From Chloroflexota bacterium (GTDB taxonomy: Bacteria; Chloroflexota; Anaerolineae; UBA7937; B3-Chlor): a stretch of 51,689 bases of DNA. A program made the translations under genes and the position numbers. Below are positions 22,421 to 30,379 of this stretch, piece after piece (position 1 is the stretch's first letter; every line of letters starts with the position of its first letter). The notes under the pieces were generated by a model. The model was not told the DNA's origin, did no database searches, and saw only the letters and a list, made by a program, of their open reading frames with translations. Where the stretch lies: assembly GCA_030603665.1 (NCBI GenBank), contig JAUVXJ010000022.1, positions 1-51,689 of the forward strand, given 5' to 3'.

Positions 22421-24883
22421 GTGAGCAGGAACTATGTGCCCCAAGAAGTCGAGCCTCGGTGGCAGGAGTCTTGGGAGACCGAGAAGCTCTACTACGCCAG
22501 GGGAGGTGACGAGCGACCGAACTTCTACGCGCTGGTCATGTTTCCCTACCCGTCCGGTGACCTCCACATGGGTCACATGCGCAACTACGCCATAGGTGAC
22601 CTCATCGCCCGCTACAAGAAGATGCGGGGATACAATGTGATGAACCCCATGGGCTGGGACGCCTTCGGCTTGCCGGCCGAGAACGCCGCCCTGGAAGCTG
22701 ATATCCATCCCAAGATCTGGACGGAGCAGAACATCGCGGCCATGAAGAGCCAGCTGTACAAGATGGGCATCTGCTATGACTGGGGGCGAGAGGTCACCTC
22801 CTGCCTGCCCGACTACTACAGATGGACCCAATGGATCTTCCTCCAGCTGTACGGGCGAGGTTTGGCGTACAAGGACCAGGCCCCCGCCAACTGGTGTCCC
22901 TCCTGCAAGACTGTCCTGGCCAACGAGCAAGTGATGGAGGACGGAAAGTGCGAGCGGTGCGGCGCCATGGTGACCAAGAAGGACCTGGCCCAGTGGTTCT
23001 TCAAGATCACCGACTATGCAGATGAGCTGCTCGAGGACCTGGCCCTGCTGGACAACTGGCCGGAGCGAGTCCGCGTGATGCAGGAGAACTGGATTGGCAA
23101 GAGCCACGGCGTCGAGTTTTGGCTGGGCATCGACGGCTACGACGACGAGATTGGCGCGTTCACTACACGCATCGACACTGTGTACGGGATGACCTTCGTC
23201 GTGCTGGCCCCCGAGCATCCCTTGGTGGCCAAACTCACCACGCCAGAGCACAAGGCGGCGGTGGAGGAGTACGTGGAGACGGCTCGGCAGGCCTCGGAGA
23301 TCGACCGGTTGTCTGCCGAGGTGGAGAAGGAGGGTGTGTTCATCGGCAGTTATGCCCTCAATCCCATGAATGGCGAACGGATGCCCATTTACATCGCTGA
23401 CTATGTGCTGATGACCTATGGAACGGGAGCGATCATGGGCGTGCCGGGGCACGACTACCGGGACTTCGCCTTCGCGAGGCGGCATGATCTGGTCATTCCT
23501 GTGGTTATCGCTCCCCCGGGCTGGGACGGAAAGGAGCTGGAGGAGGCTTACGTTGACGAAGGCACCATGGTCAACTCGGGGGCTTTCGATGGCCTGCCGT
23601 CTCCGGAGGGCATTGAGCGCATAGCCGACTACATGGAAGAGCACGGCATAGGGGAGCGGAAGGTCCACTATCGCCTACGAGACTGGCTCATCTCGCGACA
23701 GCGGTACTGGGGAGCGCCCATTCCCATTGTCTACTGCGACAACTGCGGAACCGTGCCCGTTCGTGAGGAGGATCTGCCGGTGTTGTTGCCCATGGGGGTC
23801 GACTTTCACCCCACGGGGACCGGTGAGTCTCCGCTGGCGACAGTCCGCGAGTTCGTGCGGGCTGAGTGCCCAAGCTGCGGTGGTGCGGCGCGACGCGAGA
23901 CCGACACCATGGATACCTTCGTCTGCTCGTCGTGGTACTACTTTCGATTCACCGATCCTCACAACGAAGAGGTTCCCTGGAGGAAGGAGAAGGCGGATGC
24001 CTGGTTGCCGGTGGACCAGTACACTGGCGGTGTGGAACACGCCATACTCCATCTGATGTACTCGCGCTTCTTCACCAAGGTCTTCCGGGACATGGGCCTG
24101 ACTAGCATCGATGAACCCTTCGCTCGCCTGTTCACCCAGGGCATGATCACCAAGTTGAACCCCAGGAGCGGGAAAGTGGAGAAGATGTCGAAGTCGAAGG
24201 GGAACGTCGTGCCCATCGATAAGATGGTAGACACCTACGGTGCCGACACCGCGCGCACCTTTATCCTCTTCGTGGGTCCGCCGGATCTGGATGCGGAGTG
24301 GAACGATCAGGGGGTGGAAGGCTCCTTCCGCTTCCTGAAGCGGGTCTGGCGTCTGGTGATGGAGGAGGCAGCCGCGGGAGAGGTCTCCGAAGAGGCGGAG
24401 AGGCAGTTGCGCAGGAAGACGCACCAAACCATCAAGAAGGTCACGGAGGACGTTGAAAGGTTCCACTTCAACACAGCGGTCAGCGCGTGCATGGAGCTGT
24501 GCAACGCCCTCGTGGCCCACAAGGAGAGCCATGGTCTGACGCCGGCTCTGGAGGAAGGCTTGCGGATGCTGCTTCTGGTGTTGGCACCCATTGCTCCCCA
24601 CATCACAGAGGAACTGTGGAGCAAGGTGGGGGATGGCGACAGCGTCCACAAACAGGGATGGCCGGAGTGGGATGAGGAACTTGCCACCGAGGAGGCCTTC
24701 ACCTTGATCGTCCAGGTCAACGGCAAGGTGAGAGACAAGGTGGAAGTGCCGGTGACCATCGCGGAAGAGGAAGCTATACAACTGGCGCTGGGGCGGGAGA
24801 ACATCCAGCGCTGGCTCACGGGCAAGAGCATCAAGAAGACGATATACGTTCCAGGCCGGCTGGTGAGTATCGTGGTCAAGTGA
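22421..24883 (+). CDS. leuS: Leucyl-tRNA synthetase
   Basis: This 820-residue class I synthetase attaches leucine to tRNA-Leu. The HIGH motif is HMGH (residues 49-52) and the KMSKS motif lies at 588-592. A zinc-type knuckle CPSC...CERC interrupts the early catalytic domain. The CP1 editing domain contains 'MTYGTGAIMGVPGHD', with the Asp that limits hydrolysis to mischarged tRNA. The C-terminal anticodon-binding helices and small domain end the protein, and the length is typical of bacterial LeuRS. It starts with GTG at 22421 behind GGAGGTGACAA. Expression is controlled by the leucine-specific T-box leader. Confidence 0.98.
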   Translation: MSRNYVPQEVEPRWQESWETEKLYYARGGDERPNFYALVMFPYPSGDLHMGHMRNYAIGDLIARYKKMRGYNVMNPMGWDAFGLPAENAALEADIHPKIWTEQNIAAMKSQLYKMGICYDWGREVTSCLPDYYRWTQWIFLQLYGRGLAYKDQAPANWCPSCKTVLANEQVMEDGKCERCGAMVTKKDLAQWFFKITDYADELLEDLALLDNWPERVRVMQENWIGKSHGVEFWLGIDGYDDEIGAFTTRIDTVYGMTFVVLAPEHPLVAKLTTPEHKAAVEEYVETARQASEIDRLSAEVEKEGVFIGSYALNPMNGERMPIYIADYVLMTYGTGAIMGVPGHDYRDFAFARRHDLVIPVVIAPPGWDGKELEEAYVDEGTMVNSGAFDGLPSPEGIERIADYMEEHGIGERKVHYRLRDWLISRQRYWGAPIPIVYCDNCGTVPVREEDLPVLLPMGVDFHPTGTGESPLATVREFVRAECPSCGGAARRETDTMDTFVCSSWYYFRFTDPHNEEVPWRKEKADAWLPVDQYTGGVEHAILHLMYSRFFTKVFRDMGLTSIDEPFARLFTQGMITKLNPRSGKVEKMSKSKGNVVPIDKMVDTYGADTARTFILFVGPPDLDAEWNDQGVEGSFRFLKRVWRLVMEEAAAGEVSEEAERQLRRKTHQTIKKVTEDVERFHFNTAVSACMELCNALVAHKESHGLTPALEEGLRMLLLVLAPIAPHITEELWSKVGDGDSVHKQGWPEWDEELATEEAFTLIVQVNGKVRDKVEVPVTIAEEEAIQLALGRENIQRWLTGKSIKKTIYVPGRLVSIVVK

Positions 24884-24910
24884 CGCATGCGCGAAGGCCC
24901 GTTTCAGATG

Positions 24911-24945
24911 CGGCGGCGCCTGTTGGCAGCGCCGCCGCTTTGCCG
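24911..24945 (+). terminator. Probable terminator after leuS
   Basis: A perfect 9-bp GC stem (24911-24919 with 24929-24937) has a 9-nt loop and is followed by a weak CTTTGCCGTTT tract, 28 bp after the leuS stop. Confidence 0.6.
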
Positions 24946-24946
24946 T

Positions 24947-24975
24947 TTGTTGGAGGCCAGGCGTTGTGGTATAAT
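24947..24975 (+). promoter_or_regulatory. Promoter of the BFN-dnaB-dnaD-dnaC operon
   Basis: A perfect -10 TATAAT (24970-24975) is preceded at 17 bp by a weak -35 TTGTTG (24947-24952). Confidence 0.6.
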
Positions 24976-25005
24976 GAGCACAAGCATGGGAAGGAGGCTC
25001 CTGCC

Positions 25006-25500
25006 ATGATCAGGGTGACCGTTGATAGTGTGAAGGTCAGCATGCTATCGCAGCACCGCGTCGTGGTGCTGAAAGAGGAAGACGAAGAGCGCTACCTGCC
25101 CATCTGGATTGGACCGTTCGAGGCTGACGCCATCACCATCGGTTTGCAGAACGTCCAGATGACCCGGCCTCTAACCCACGATCTCCTGAGAGCAATCATC
25201 GATCAGATGGATGCCTCCATTTCCCATATCCAGGTGAATGGCCTGAAAGACGATACTTTCTACGCAGAGATCGTGGTCGAACAGAACGGTCGGACACTGG
25301 AGATAGACTCGCGCCCCAGCGACGCCATTGCTCTTGCCGTGCGCGTGAATGTACCCATCTACGTGGCCAAGGACGTGATGGAGAAAGCAGGAATCATCCC
25401 CAGCGACGAGCACGACGTGCTCAGTTGCGAGGACGAGGAACAGCTATCGGCATTCCGTGACTTTGTAGAGTCCCTGGACATGGACGACCTTGAGGAGTGA
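25006..25500 (+). CDS. Bifunctional nuclease family protein (DUF151)
   Basis: This 164-residue acidic protein belongs to the BFN/DUF151 family: 'RYLPIWIGPFEADAI' near the N-terminus, 'RPLTHDLLRAIIDQ', 'FYAEIVVEQNGR' and the conserved 'IDSRPSDAIALAVR'. Plant and bacterial relatives have been reported to have nuclease activity, but the biochemical role in most bacteria is not settled. The ATG at 25006 is chosen because AAGGAGG lies 8 nt before it and the -10 box at 24970-24975 excludes longer forms. It heads an operon with dnaB (6-nt gap), dnaD-like and dnaC-like genes, so a link to replication is possible. Confidence 0.88.
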   Translation: MIRVTVDSVKVSMLSQHRVVVLKEEDEERYLPIWIGPFEADAITIGLQNVQMTRPLTHDLLRAIIDQMDASISHIQVNGLKDDTFYAEIVVEQNGRTLEIDSRPSDAIALAVRVNVPIYVAKDVMEKAGIIPSDEHDVLSCEDEEQLSAFRDFVESLDMDDLEE

Positions 25501-25506
25501 GGGAAA

Positions 25507-26847
25507 GTGGCAGCAGCAAGGTTGCCTCCACAGAATATAGAGGCCGAGCAATCTGTTCTGGGTAGCCTGCTGATCGATCCTGATGCCATCCTCAAAGTCA
25601 CCACTTTCCTACGCCCCGAAGACTTCTACCGCGAGACTCATGGCCTGGTCTACCAGGCCATCATCGATCTCCACGAACGGCGCCAACCCGCCGATTTCGT
25701 GACCCTCTGTGACGAGCTGGAGCGAGGCGGGCAGCTGGAGCAAGTGGGAGGAGCTGGATACCTTACCTCTCTCCTGAATGCCGTCCCCACCTCGGTACAC
25801 GCACAACACTACGGGCGCATCGTGGAGCGCACGGCGACCCTTCGCCGCCTGATCAGCGCCGCCTCCGAGATTTCGAGCATGGCCTACGACCGGGCCGACG
25901 AGGAGGACAAGATCCTCGATCAGGCTGAGCAGCTGATCTTCGGAGTGGCTCAGCGCAGCATCGAGCGGGAGTTGGTTCCCCTGCGGACCATACTGTCGGA
26001 CTACTACGACCGCATCCAGTACCTGTACGAGCATCGCGGACAAACGGTAGGGGTGCCGACAGGCTTTTTCGACCTGGACAGGCTCTTGGGCGGCTTTCAG
26101 CAGGCGGACTTGATCATCGTGGCTGGGCGTCCAGGCACTGGGAAGACCAGTCTGGCCTTGACCGTAGCGGACTTCGCGTCCCGCAGACACGGGCTGTGCA
26201 TTGCCATCTTCAGTCTGGAGATGCCAAGACAACAAGTGGTCCAGCGTCTCGTCTCTGGGGCTACAGGTATAGAGTCGCAACGGCTGAGAACCGGAGACAT
26301 CAACGAGGAGGAGCTGGCACAGGTAGCCAGGGCTATGGGAGAGCTCTCTGAGACCTCCATCTATATGGACGATACTCCGGCCATCGCCCCCATGGAATTA
26401 CGGGCTAAGGTGCGACGCTTGCAGGCGGAACACCCCATAGACCTGATCATCGTTGACTATCTACAGCTGATGCAGGCCGGTATCAGGATGGAGAATCGCG
26501 TGCAGGAGGTATCCTACATCTCTCGCCAGCTGAAGTCCCTGGCTATTGAGTTGAACGTACCGGTGGTGGCCTGTTCTCAGCTGTCCAGAGCCGTGGAAGC
26601 GCGAGTGGACAAGCGGCCCGTGCTCTCGGACCTGAGGGAGAGCGGCTCCATCGAACAGGACGCCGACGTCGTGATGTTCATCTACCGGGACGAGATGTAC
26701 GACGAGAACACGTTCAAGCCCAATATCGCAGACATTATGGTGGCCAAACATCGCAACGGCCCTACGGGGCAGATCAGTCTACGCTTCGTGAAGGAGCTAG
26801 CCAAGTTCGCGAACCTCGAACTGGCCCCCGAAGAGATAGCGGTCTAG
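25507..26847 (+). CDS. dnaB: Replicative DNA helicase DnaB
   Basis: This 446-residue RecA-fold hexameric helicase unwinds the fork ahead of the replisome. The N-terminal helical domain begins 'PPQNIEAEQSVLGSLLIDPDA'. The ATPase domain has a Walker A with Lys213 (GRPGTGKTS), the H1a region 'AIFSLEMP', a Walker B 'DLIIVDYLQLM', and the late 'SDLRESGSIEQDADVVMFIYRDE' region containing the arginine finger and H4 area. Its length is standard. The GTG start lies behind GAGGGAAA. It lies directly before genes for a DnaD-domain protein and a DnaC/DnaI-type loader, the factors that load it. Confidence 0.97.
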   Translation: MAAARLPPQNIEAEQSVLGSLLIDPDAILKVTTFLRPEDFYRETHGLVYQAIIDLHERRQPADFVTLCDELERGGQLEQVGGAGYLTSLLNAVPTSVHAQHYGRIVERTATLRRLISAASEISSMAYDRADEEDKILDQAEQLIFGVAQRSIERELVPLRTILSDYYDRIQYLYEHRGQTVGVPTGFFDLDRLLGGFQQADLIIVAGRPGTGKTSLALTVADFASRRHGLCIAIFSLEMPRQQVVQRLVSGATGIESQRLRTGDINEEELAQVARAMGELSETSIYMDDTPAIAPMELRAKVRRLQAEHPIDLIIVDYLQLMQAGIRMENRVQEVSYISRQLKSLAIELNVPVVACSQLSRAVEARVDKRPVLSDLRESGSIEQDADVVMFIYRDEMYDENTFKPNIADIMVAKHRNGPTGQISLRFVKELAKFANLELAPEEIAV

Positions 26848-26848
26848 A

Positions 26849-27562
26849 ATGAAGGGCTTCATCGGCTTCCCCGCCGGGGAGATGCGGTTCACCCCCGTGC
26901 CCGACCTCTTCTTCAGCGAGCTGTTACCCCAGATCGACAGCGTGCCGGAGTTGAAGGTGACCCTCCACGTCATCTGGCTGGTGTCGCGCAAGAAGGGGCG
27001 CGAACGCTGTGTGAGCAGGGACGAACTCATGCACGACGGGGTCCTCTTGCGGGGAGTGAAGGGTCCTGGCCAAACACCGCAACGACTGGTAGAGGAAGGT
27101 CTGGAAAGGGCGGTGGCCCGTGGCACGCTCTTGCACCTTATTGCTCGCTCAGAGGATGGGGAGGAGCAGAACTGGTATTTCCTCAACTCAGAGGAGGGGC
27201 GGCGCACAGCGGACCGGGTTCGTCGGGGGGAGGTGACACTTGCTCCTTCCGCGGTCCTAGAGGAACCACAGGTAGAGATCGAGCGACCCAACATCTTCGT
27301 GCTCTACGAGCAGAACATCGGTACTCTGCAACCGATGATCGCGGAAGAGCTACAGGAGGCAGAAGAGGATTATCCGGTCGAATGGATCGAGGAAGCGTTC
27401 AAGATAGCGGTGGAGCAGAACGTGCGAAAGTGGCGATACATCCGCGCCATATTGGAGCGCTGGACTACCGAAGGCAAGGATGATGGAGAGGCTGGGCGAG
27501 GTTCTGAAGAGGACAGATACCGGTACATCAGGGGCAAGTACAAGGACTACGTCAAGTACTGA
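26849..27562 (+). CDS. DnaD-domain replication protein
   Basis: This 237-residue protein starts 1 nt after dnaB. The N-terminal ~130 residues look like a winged helix ('LKVTLHVIWLVSRKKGRERCVSRDEL'). Residues ~150-210 match the DnaD/DnaB_2 domain: 'YEQNIGTLQPMIAEEL', 'YPVEWIEEAFKIAVEQNV' and 'KWRYIRAILERW'. DnaD-type proteins help load the replicative helicase on DNA at origin and restart in Gram-positive and related bacteria. The C-terminal tail is basic and Tyr-rich (RYRYIRGKYKDYVKY) and may bind DNA. It overlaps the next gene by 83 nt. Confidence 0.85.
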   Translation: MKGFIGFPAGEMRFTPVPDLFFSELLPQIDSVPELKVTLHVIWLVSRKKGRERCVSRDELMHDGVLLRGVKGPGQTPQRLVEEGLERAVARGTLLHLIARSEDGEEQNWYFLNSEEGRRTADRVRRGEVTLAPSAVLEEPQVEIERPNIFVLYEQNIGTLQPMIAEELQEAEEDYPVEWIEEAFKIAVEQNVRKWRYIRAILERWTTEGKDDGEAGRGSEEDRYRYIRGKYKDYVKY

Positions 27563-28853
27563 GCCGCAAGAGGTCTGTCCCATCTGTCGCGGCGCTGGGT
27601 ACCTGAGGCGTGACTTGCCCCCGGGACACCCGGACTTTGGCCGTCCTCTTCCGTGCCGGTGCAAGCTGGAAGAGATAAGCGAAACGCGTCTGGAAGATCT
27701 GCGCAGCGCCAGCAACCTGGGGATGTTGTCCCGCATGACCTTCGAGAACTTCCGCGTCGATGGGGTCCGTCCCCGCGAGGAGCAGACCCTCAGAGAAGCC
27801 TCTCGCCGGGCGCGGGAGTTCGCTGAGCGCCCCGAAGGATGGCTTATCCTCCTGGGCGACTACGGCTGCGGCAAGACACACCTTGCTGCAGCTATCGCCA
27901 ACTACTGCCTGGAGCGAGGGCATCCAAGCCTGTTCGTGATCGTGCCCGATCTGCTGGATCACCTGCGGGCGACCTACAGTCCGGGCAGCAGCGTCAGCTA
28001 CGATGAGCGGTTTGAGACCGTTCTCATGTCCCCCCTGCTCATCCTGGACGATCTGGGCACACAACAGACGACGCCGTGGGCCCAAGAGAAGCTGTATCAG
28101 TTGTTCAACCAGCGGTACAACGCCAGGCTTCCCACCGTGGTTACCAGTAACCGACTACTTGAGGAGATAGACCCACGGCTGCGTTCGCGCATGAGCGATC
28201 CCGAGCTATGCCAGGTTTACAGGATGGTGACGCGGGATTTTCGGGGCAGTGGACATTCGGATCAGCTCAGTAGCCTCTATCTCTATGCCAACAAGACCTT
28301 CGAGACCTTCAAGCCCAGGCCCGAATTGCCCAGAGACGAGCAGGAGAACCTCAAGGGGGCCGTGTCCACAGCGAAGGAGTTTGCGGAGAACCCTCAGGAT
28401 TGGCTGGTACTTATGGGTGAGCATGGCTGCGGCAAGACCCACCTGGCAGCAGCCATCGCCAACAGCTGCGTCGATGGCGGAAGTGCGGTTGTCTTCAAGG
28501 AGGTGCCCGAGTTGTTGGATCACCTGCGGGCGACGTACAGGCCAGGGAGCACCGCGACCTACGACCAGCTCTTTCAACTGGTGAAGACCGCTCACGTGCT
28601 GATCCTCGACGATCTGGGGACGGAGAGCGCCACGGACTGGGCGCGAGAGAAGCTGTACCAGATATTGAACTACCGGTACGCGGCCAGACTCCCCACGGTG
28701 ATCACCATGCGCAACACCATTGAGCAGACCGAGCCCCGTCTCGCATCGCGGATGCTCGATGTGTCCCTCTGCACCATCTGTGCCATTCTAGCTCCTGGCT
28801 ATCACAGCGATCAGCTTTCCAGGAGTCCTCGAAAGAAGCGTAGGAAGAGCTAA
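27480..28853 (+). CDS. DnaC/DnaI-type helicase loader with two tandem AAA+ domains
   Basis: This 457-residue protein starts inside the DnaD-domain gene (83-nt overlap, ATG-ATG with GAAGG upstream). A zinc finger (Cys33, Cys36, Cys59, Cys61) is followed by a first AAA+ domain with Walker A GDYGCGKTH (126-134) and Walker B LLILDDLGT (186-194). A second AAA+ domain has Walker A GEHGCGKTH (313-321) and Walker B VLILDDLGT (373-381). Both carry 'LLDHLRATY' and a late Arg ('RLRSRM', 'RLASRM'). Loaders usually have a single AAA+ domain, so this is an internal duplication with both ATP sites intact. Only the first copy has the zinc finger. It probably loads DnaB. Confidence 0.88.
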   Translation: MMERLGEVLKRTDTGTSGASTRTTSSTEPQEVCPICRGAGYLRRDLPPGHPDFGRPLPCRCKLEEISETRLEDLRSASNLGMLSRMTFENFRVDGVRPREEQTLREASRRAREFAERPEGWLILLGDYGCGKTHLAAAIANYCLERGHPSLFVIVPDLLDHLRATYSPGSSVSYDERFETVLMSPLLILDDLGTQQTTPWAQEKLYQLFNQRYNARLPTVVTSNRLLEEIDPRLRSRMSDPELCQVYRMVTRDFRGSGHSDQLSSLYLYANKTFETFKPRPELPRDEQENLKGAVSTAKEFAENPQDWLVLMGEHGCGKTHLAAAIANSCVDGGSAVVFKEVPELLDHLRATYRPGSTATYDQLFQLVKTAHVLILDDLGTESATDWAREKLYQILNYRYAARLPTVITMRNTIEQTEPRLASRMLDVSLCTICAILAPGYHSDQLSRSPRKKRRKS

Positions 28854-28991
28854 GTTGCCTCACGGGGATCGACTCATCCTGCGCGAAGCCTCTTTCCTAG
28901 TAGAGACCAGAATACCTCGCCCGAGCCTCGTCATCGTATTGCAGTCCCCCCAACGCGTGTTGCCCTATCTAAACGGAACCCCCACACAGTC

Positions 28992-29023
28992 TTAACGACC
29001 TGTTCACATCCTTCTGCTATCCT
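28992..29023 (+). promoter_or_regulatory. Direct-repeat regulated promoter, site A
   Basis: TTAACG (28992-28997), 5 bp, TTCACA (29003-29008), 9 bp, TATCCT (29018-29023). The two half-sites recur every 11 bp, the spacing bound by OmpR/PhoB-type regulators, and lie over the -35 region. Sites B and C have the same layout. The rest of 28854-29074 shows no gene. Confidence 0.6.
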
Positions 29024-29074
29024 GGAATCGGTTGGAGAGAAGCTAACCATCCGGGTAGAAAGGAGGTGAATCAG

Positions 29075-29194
29075 ATGAGAGTAAGACGAAGCAAATGGCA
29101 TTGTGCGGTGTGGCGCTGGGGCGTGTTCAGCGGCAGGGGTGGTGCGAGTGGAGTGACGGAGAGGGTTTTTCATCGGATCGACACGGTTCCTTAA
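29075..29194 (+). CDS. Possible small basic protein, 39 residues
   Basis: An ATG at 29075 lies 5 nt after AGGAGGTGA, one of the best ribosome-binding sites in the window, ~50 nt downstream of promoter site A. The 39-residue product is basic and Trp-rich at its start (RSKWHCAVWRW), with no recognised domain or signal peptide. Its TAA overlaps the first half-site of operator B. It could be a real small protein, a leader peptide, or a chance frame behind a good site. Confidence 0.4.
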   Translation: MRVRRSKWHCAVWRWGVFSGRGGASGVTERVFHRIDTVP

Positions 29195-29222
29195 CCAGTT
29201 CTTCATATTCGCAACGTATGAT
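29191..29222 (+). promoter_or_regulatory. Direct-repeat regulated promoter, site B
   Basis: TTAACC (29191-29196), 5 bp, TTCATA (29202-29207), 9 bp, TATGAT (29217-29222). It precedes the secreted repeat protein at 29279 by ~57 bp and matches sites A and C in both spacings. Confidence 0.7.
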
Positions 29223-29278
29223 AAAGGCAGAACACTTGGAATAGACAGCAACCTTGCTGTGAGAAAGGAGTAAGCAGG

Positions 29279-30145
29279 ATGTCGAACAGTATGAAGAAGT
29301 GGGGCGTGGTCGCAGGTATGGCCGCGCTCGCAGCCGCGGTGCTATTTGCAGGAGGCATTGTTGGCGGGCTCTTGACCGGGGTGATCCCCGTGCAGGCCCA
29401 GGACGATCCGTCATCTGGACCGGGCTTCAGGATGTGGCACGGCCACGACGGAGGAATGGGCTGGCGGGGGCCGGGCCGAGGTTGGGGAGGCCCCAGGGCC
29501 GTCTTGGAGACTGTAGCCGAGATGCTGGGGCTATCGCCCGAGGAACTGGGTTCTGAGCTTCGGGACGGAAAGACCCTGGCCGAGGTAGCCGAGGCCCAGG
29601 GCGTCGATACCCAATCCATCGTGGATGCGGTAAACGCGGAAGTTCAGGAGTGGGTGCAGAAGGCCGTGGACGAAGGCCGGCTCACTCAGGAACAGGCGGA
29701 CAAGATACTTGAACATATGGCCGGTGCCGATGGTGAGCGACTTCTGGGGATGCCCTCTGGCCCGCACATGCGAGGCGGTCTTGGTAGAGGTTGGGGAGGT
29801 CCCAGGGGCGGACTGGATGCCGCTGCTGAGGTGTTAGGCATGGAGCCTGAGGATCTGATGGCCAACCTACGAGATGGCAAGACCCTTGCCGAGATAGCCG
29901 AGGAGAAGGGAGTGGACCCTCAGGCTGTCGAGGATGCCATGATAGGCCACATGGAGCAGATGCTACTGCAGGCCGAAGAGGACGGGACCCTCTCTCCTGA
30001 GTGCGCCGAATGCGCGCGCCAGCGGTTTGGTGAGTGTGAAGGTAATTGGCTCGAGCATAAGCACGGATTCTTTGGCATGCAACGCGGCGGGCACGGTCAT
30101 CTTGGCGGATTCTGGCCTGGTGGACCGGCTCCCGAAGGGGAATAG
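29279..30145 (+). CDS. Secreted duplicated-repeat protein, Gly/His/Met-rich
   Basis: This 288-residue exported protein has a signal peptide (cleavage predicted near Ala40, 'PVQAQ'). Two copies of a ~75-residue helical unit (about 75-148 and 178-248) share 'LRDGKTLAE-AE--GVD'. Each is preceded by a GRGWGGPR segment. Unit 1 ends 'LTQEQADKIL'; unit 2 has instead 'LSPECAECA', so Cys242, Cys245 and Cys253 with nearby His260/His262 could bind metal. Gly/His/Met-rich stretches lie at 50-65 and the C-terminus. The helical units recall periplasmic stress proteins of the Spy/DUF2680 kind, which is only a resemblance. Operator B precedes it; an intrinsic terminator follows. Confidence 0.75.
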   Translation: MSNSMKKWGVVAGMAALAAAVLFAGGIVGGLLTGVIPVQAQDDPSSGPGFRMWHGHDGGMGWRGPGRGWGGPRAVLETVAEMLGLSPEELGSELRDGKTLAEVAEAQGVDTQSIVDAVNAEVQEWVQKAVDEGRLTQEQADKILEHMAGADGERLLGMPSGPHMRGGLGRGWGGPRGGLDAAAEVLGMEPEDLMANLRDGKTLAEIAEEKGVDPQAVEDAMIGHMEQMLLQAEEDGTLSPECAECARQRFGECEGNWLEHKHGFFGMQRGGHGHLGGFWPGGPAPEGE

Positions 30146-30211
30146 CTGCGCGACAGTATACTGGGTGCCAATCTTCTGCGCACGGAACAACTGCGGCGCC
30201 CATCATCACAG

Positions 30212-30248
30212 AGGAGGGCCGGACGACAATCTGGCCCTCCTTGTCGTT
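30212..30248 (+). terminator. Intrinsic terminator of the secreted repeat protein
   Basis: AGGAGGGCC pairs with GGCCCTCCT around a 12-nt loop, followed by TGTCGTT; the U-tract is modest. Confidence 0.65.
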
Positions 30249-30294
30249 CCCCAGGATAGCGCAGAAGAGATCCACACCCCACCTTCATAGACCC

Positions 30295-30326
30295 TTAACA
30301 GTTTCTTCATAGTTCCATGGTATAAT
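30295..30326 (+). promoter_or_regulatory. Direct-repeat regulated promoter, site C (MacAB operon)
   Basis: TTAACA (30295-30300), 5 bp, TTCATA (30306-30311), 9 bp, TATAAT (30321-30326). It lies 54 bp before the MacA-like gene and has the best -10 of the three sites. Confidence 0.72.
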
Positions 30327-30379
30327 TCGTCTTGGAGGAAGAGCGATTTTCCCCGTGGAAGGGAATTGGAGGGTGAAGG

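Noticed and set aside
22376..24781. Two long minus-strand open frames of 430 and 368 codons opposite leuS
   Set aside because: They mirror the high-GC codon pattern of leuS, lack family motifs and Shine-Dalgarno sites, and the plus-strand product is unambiguous.
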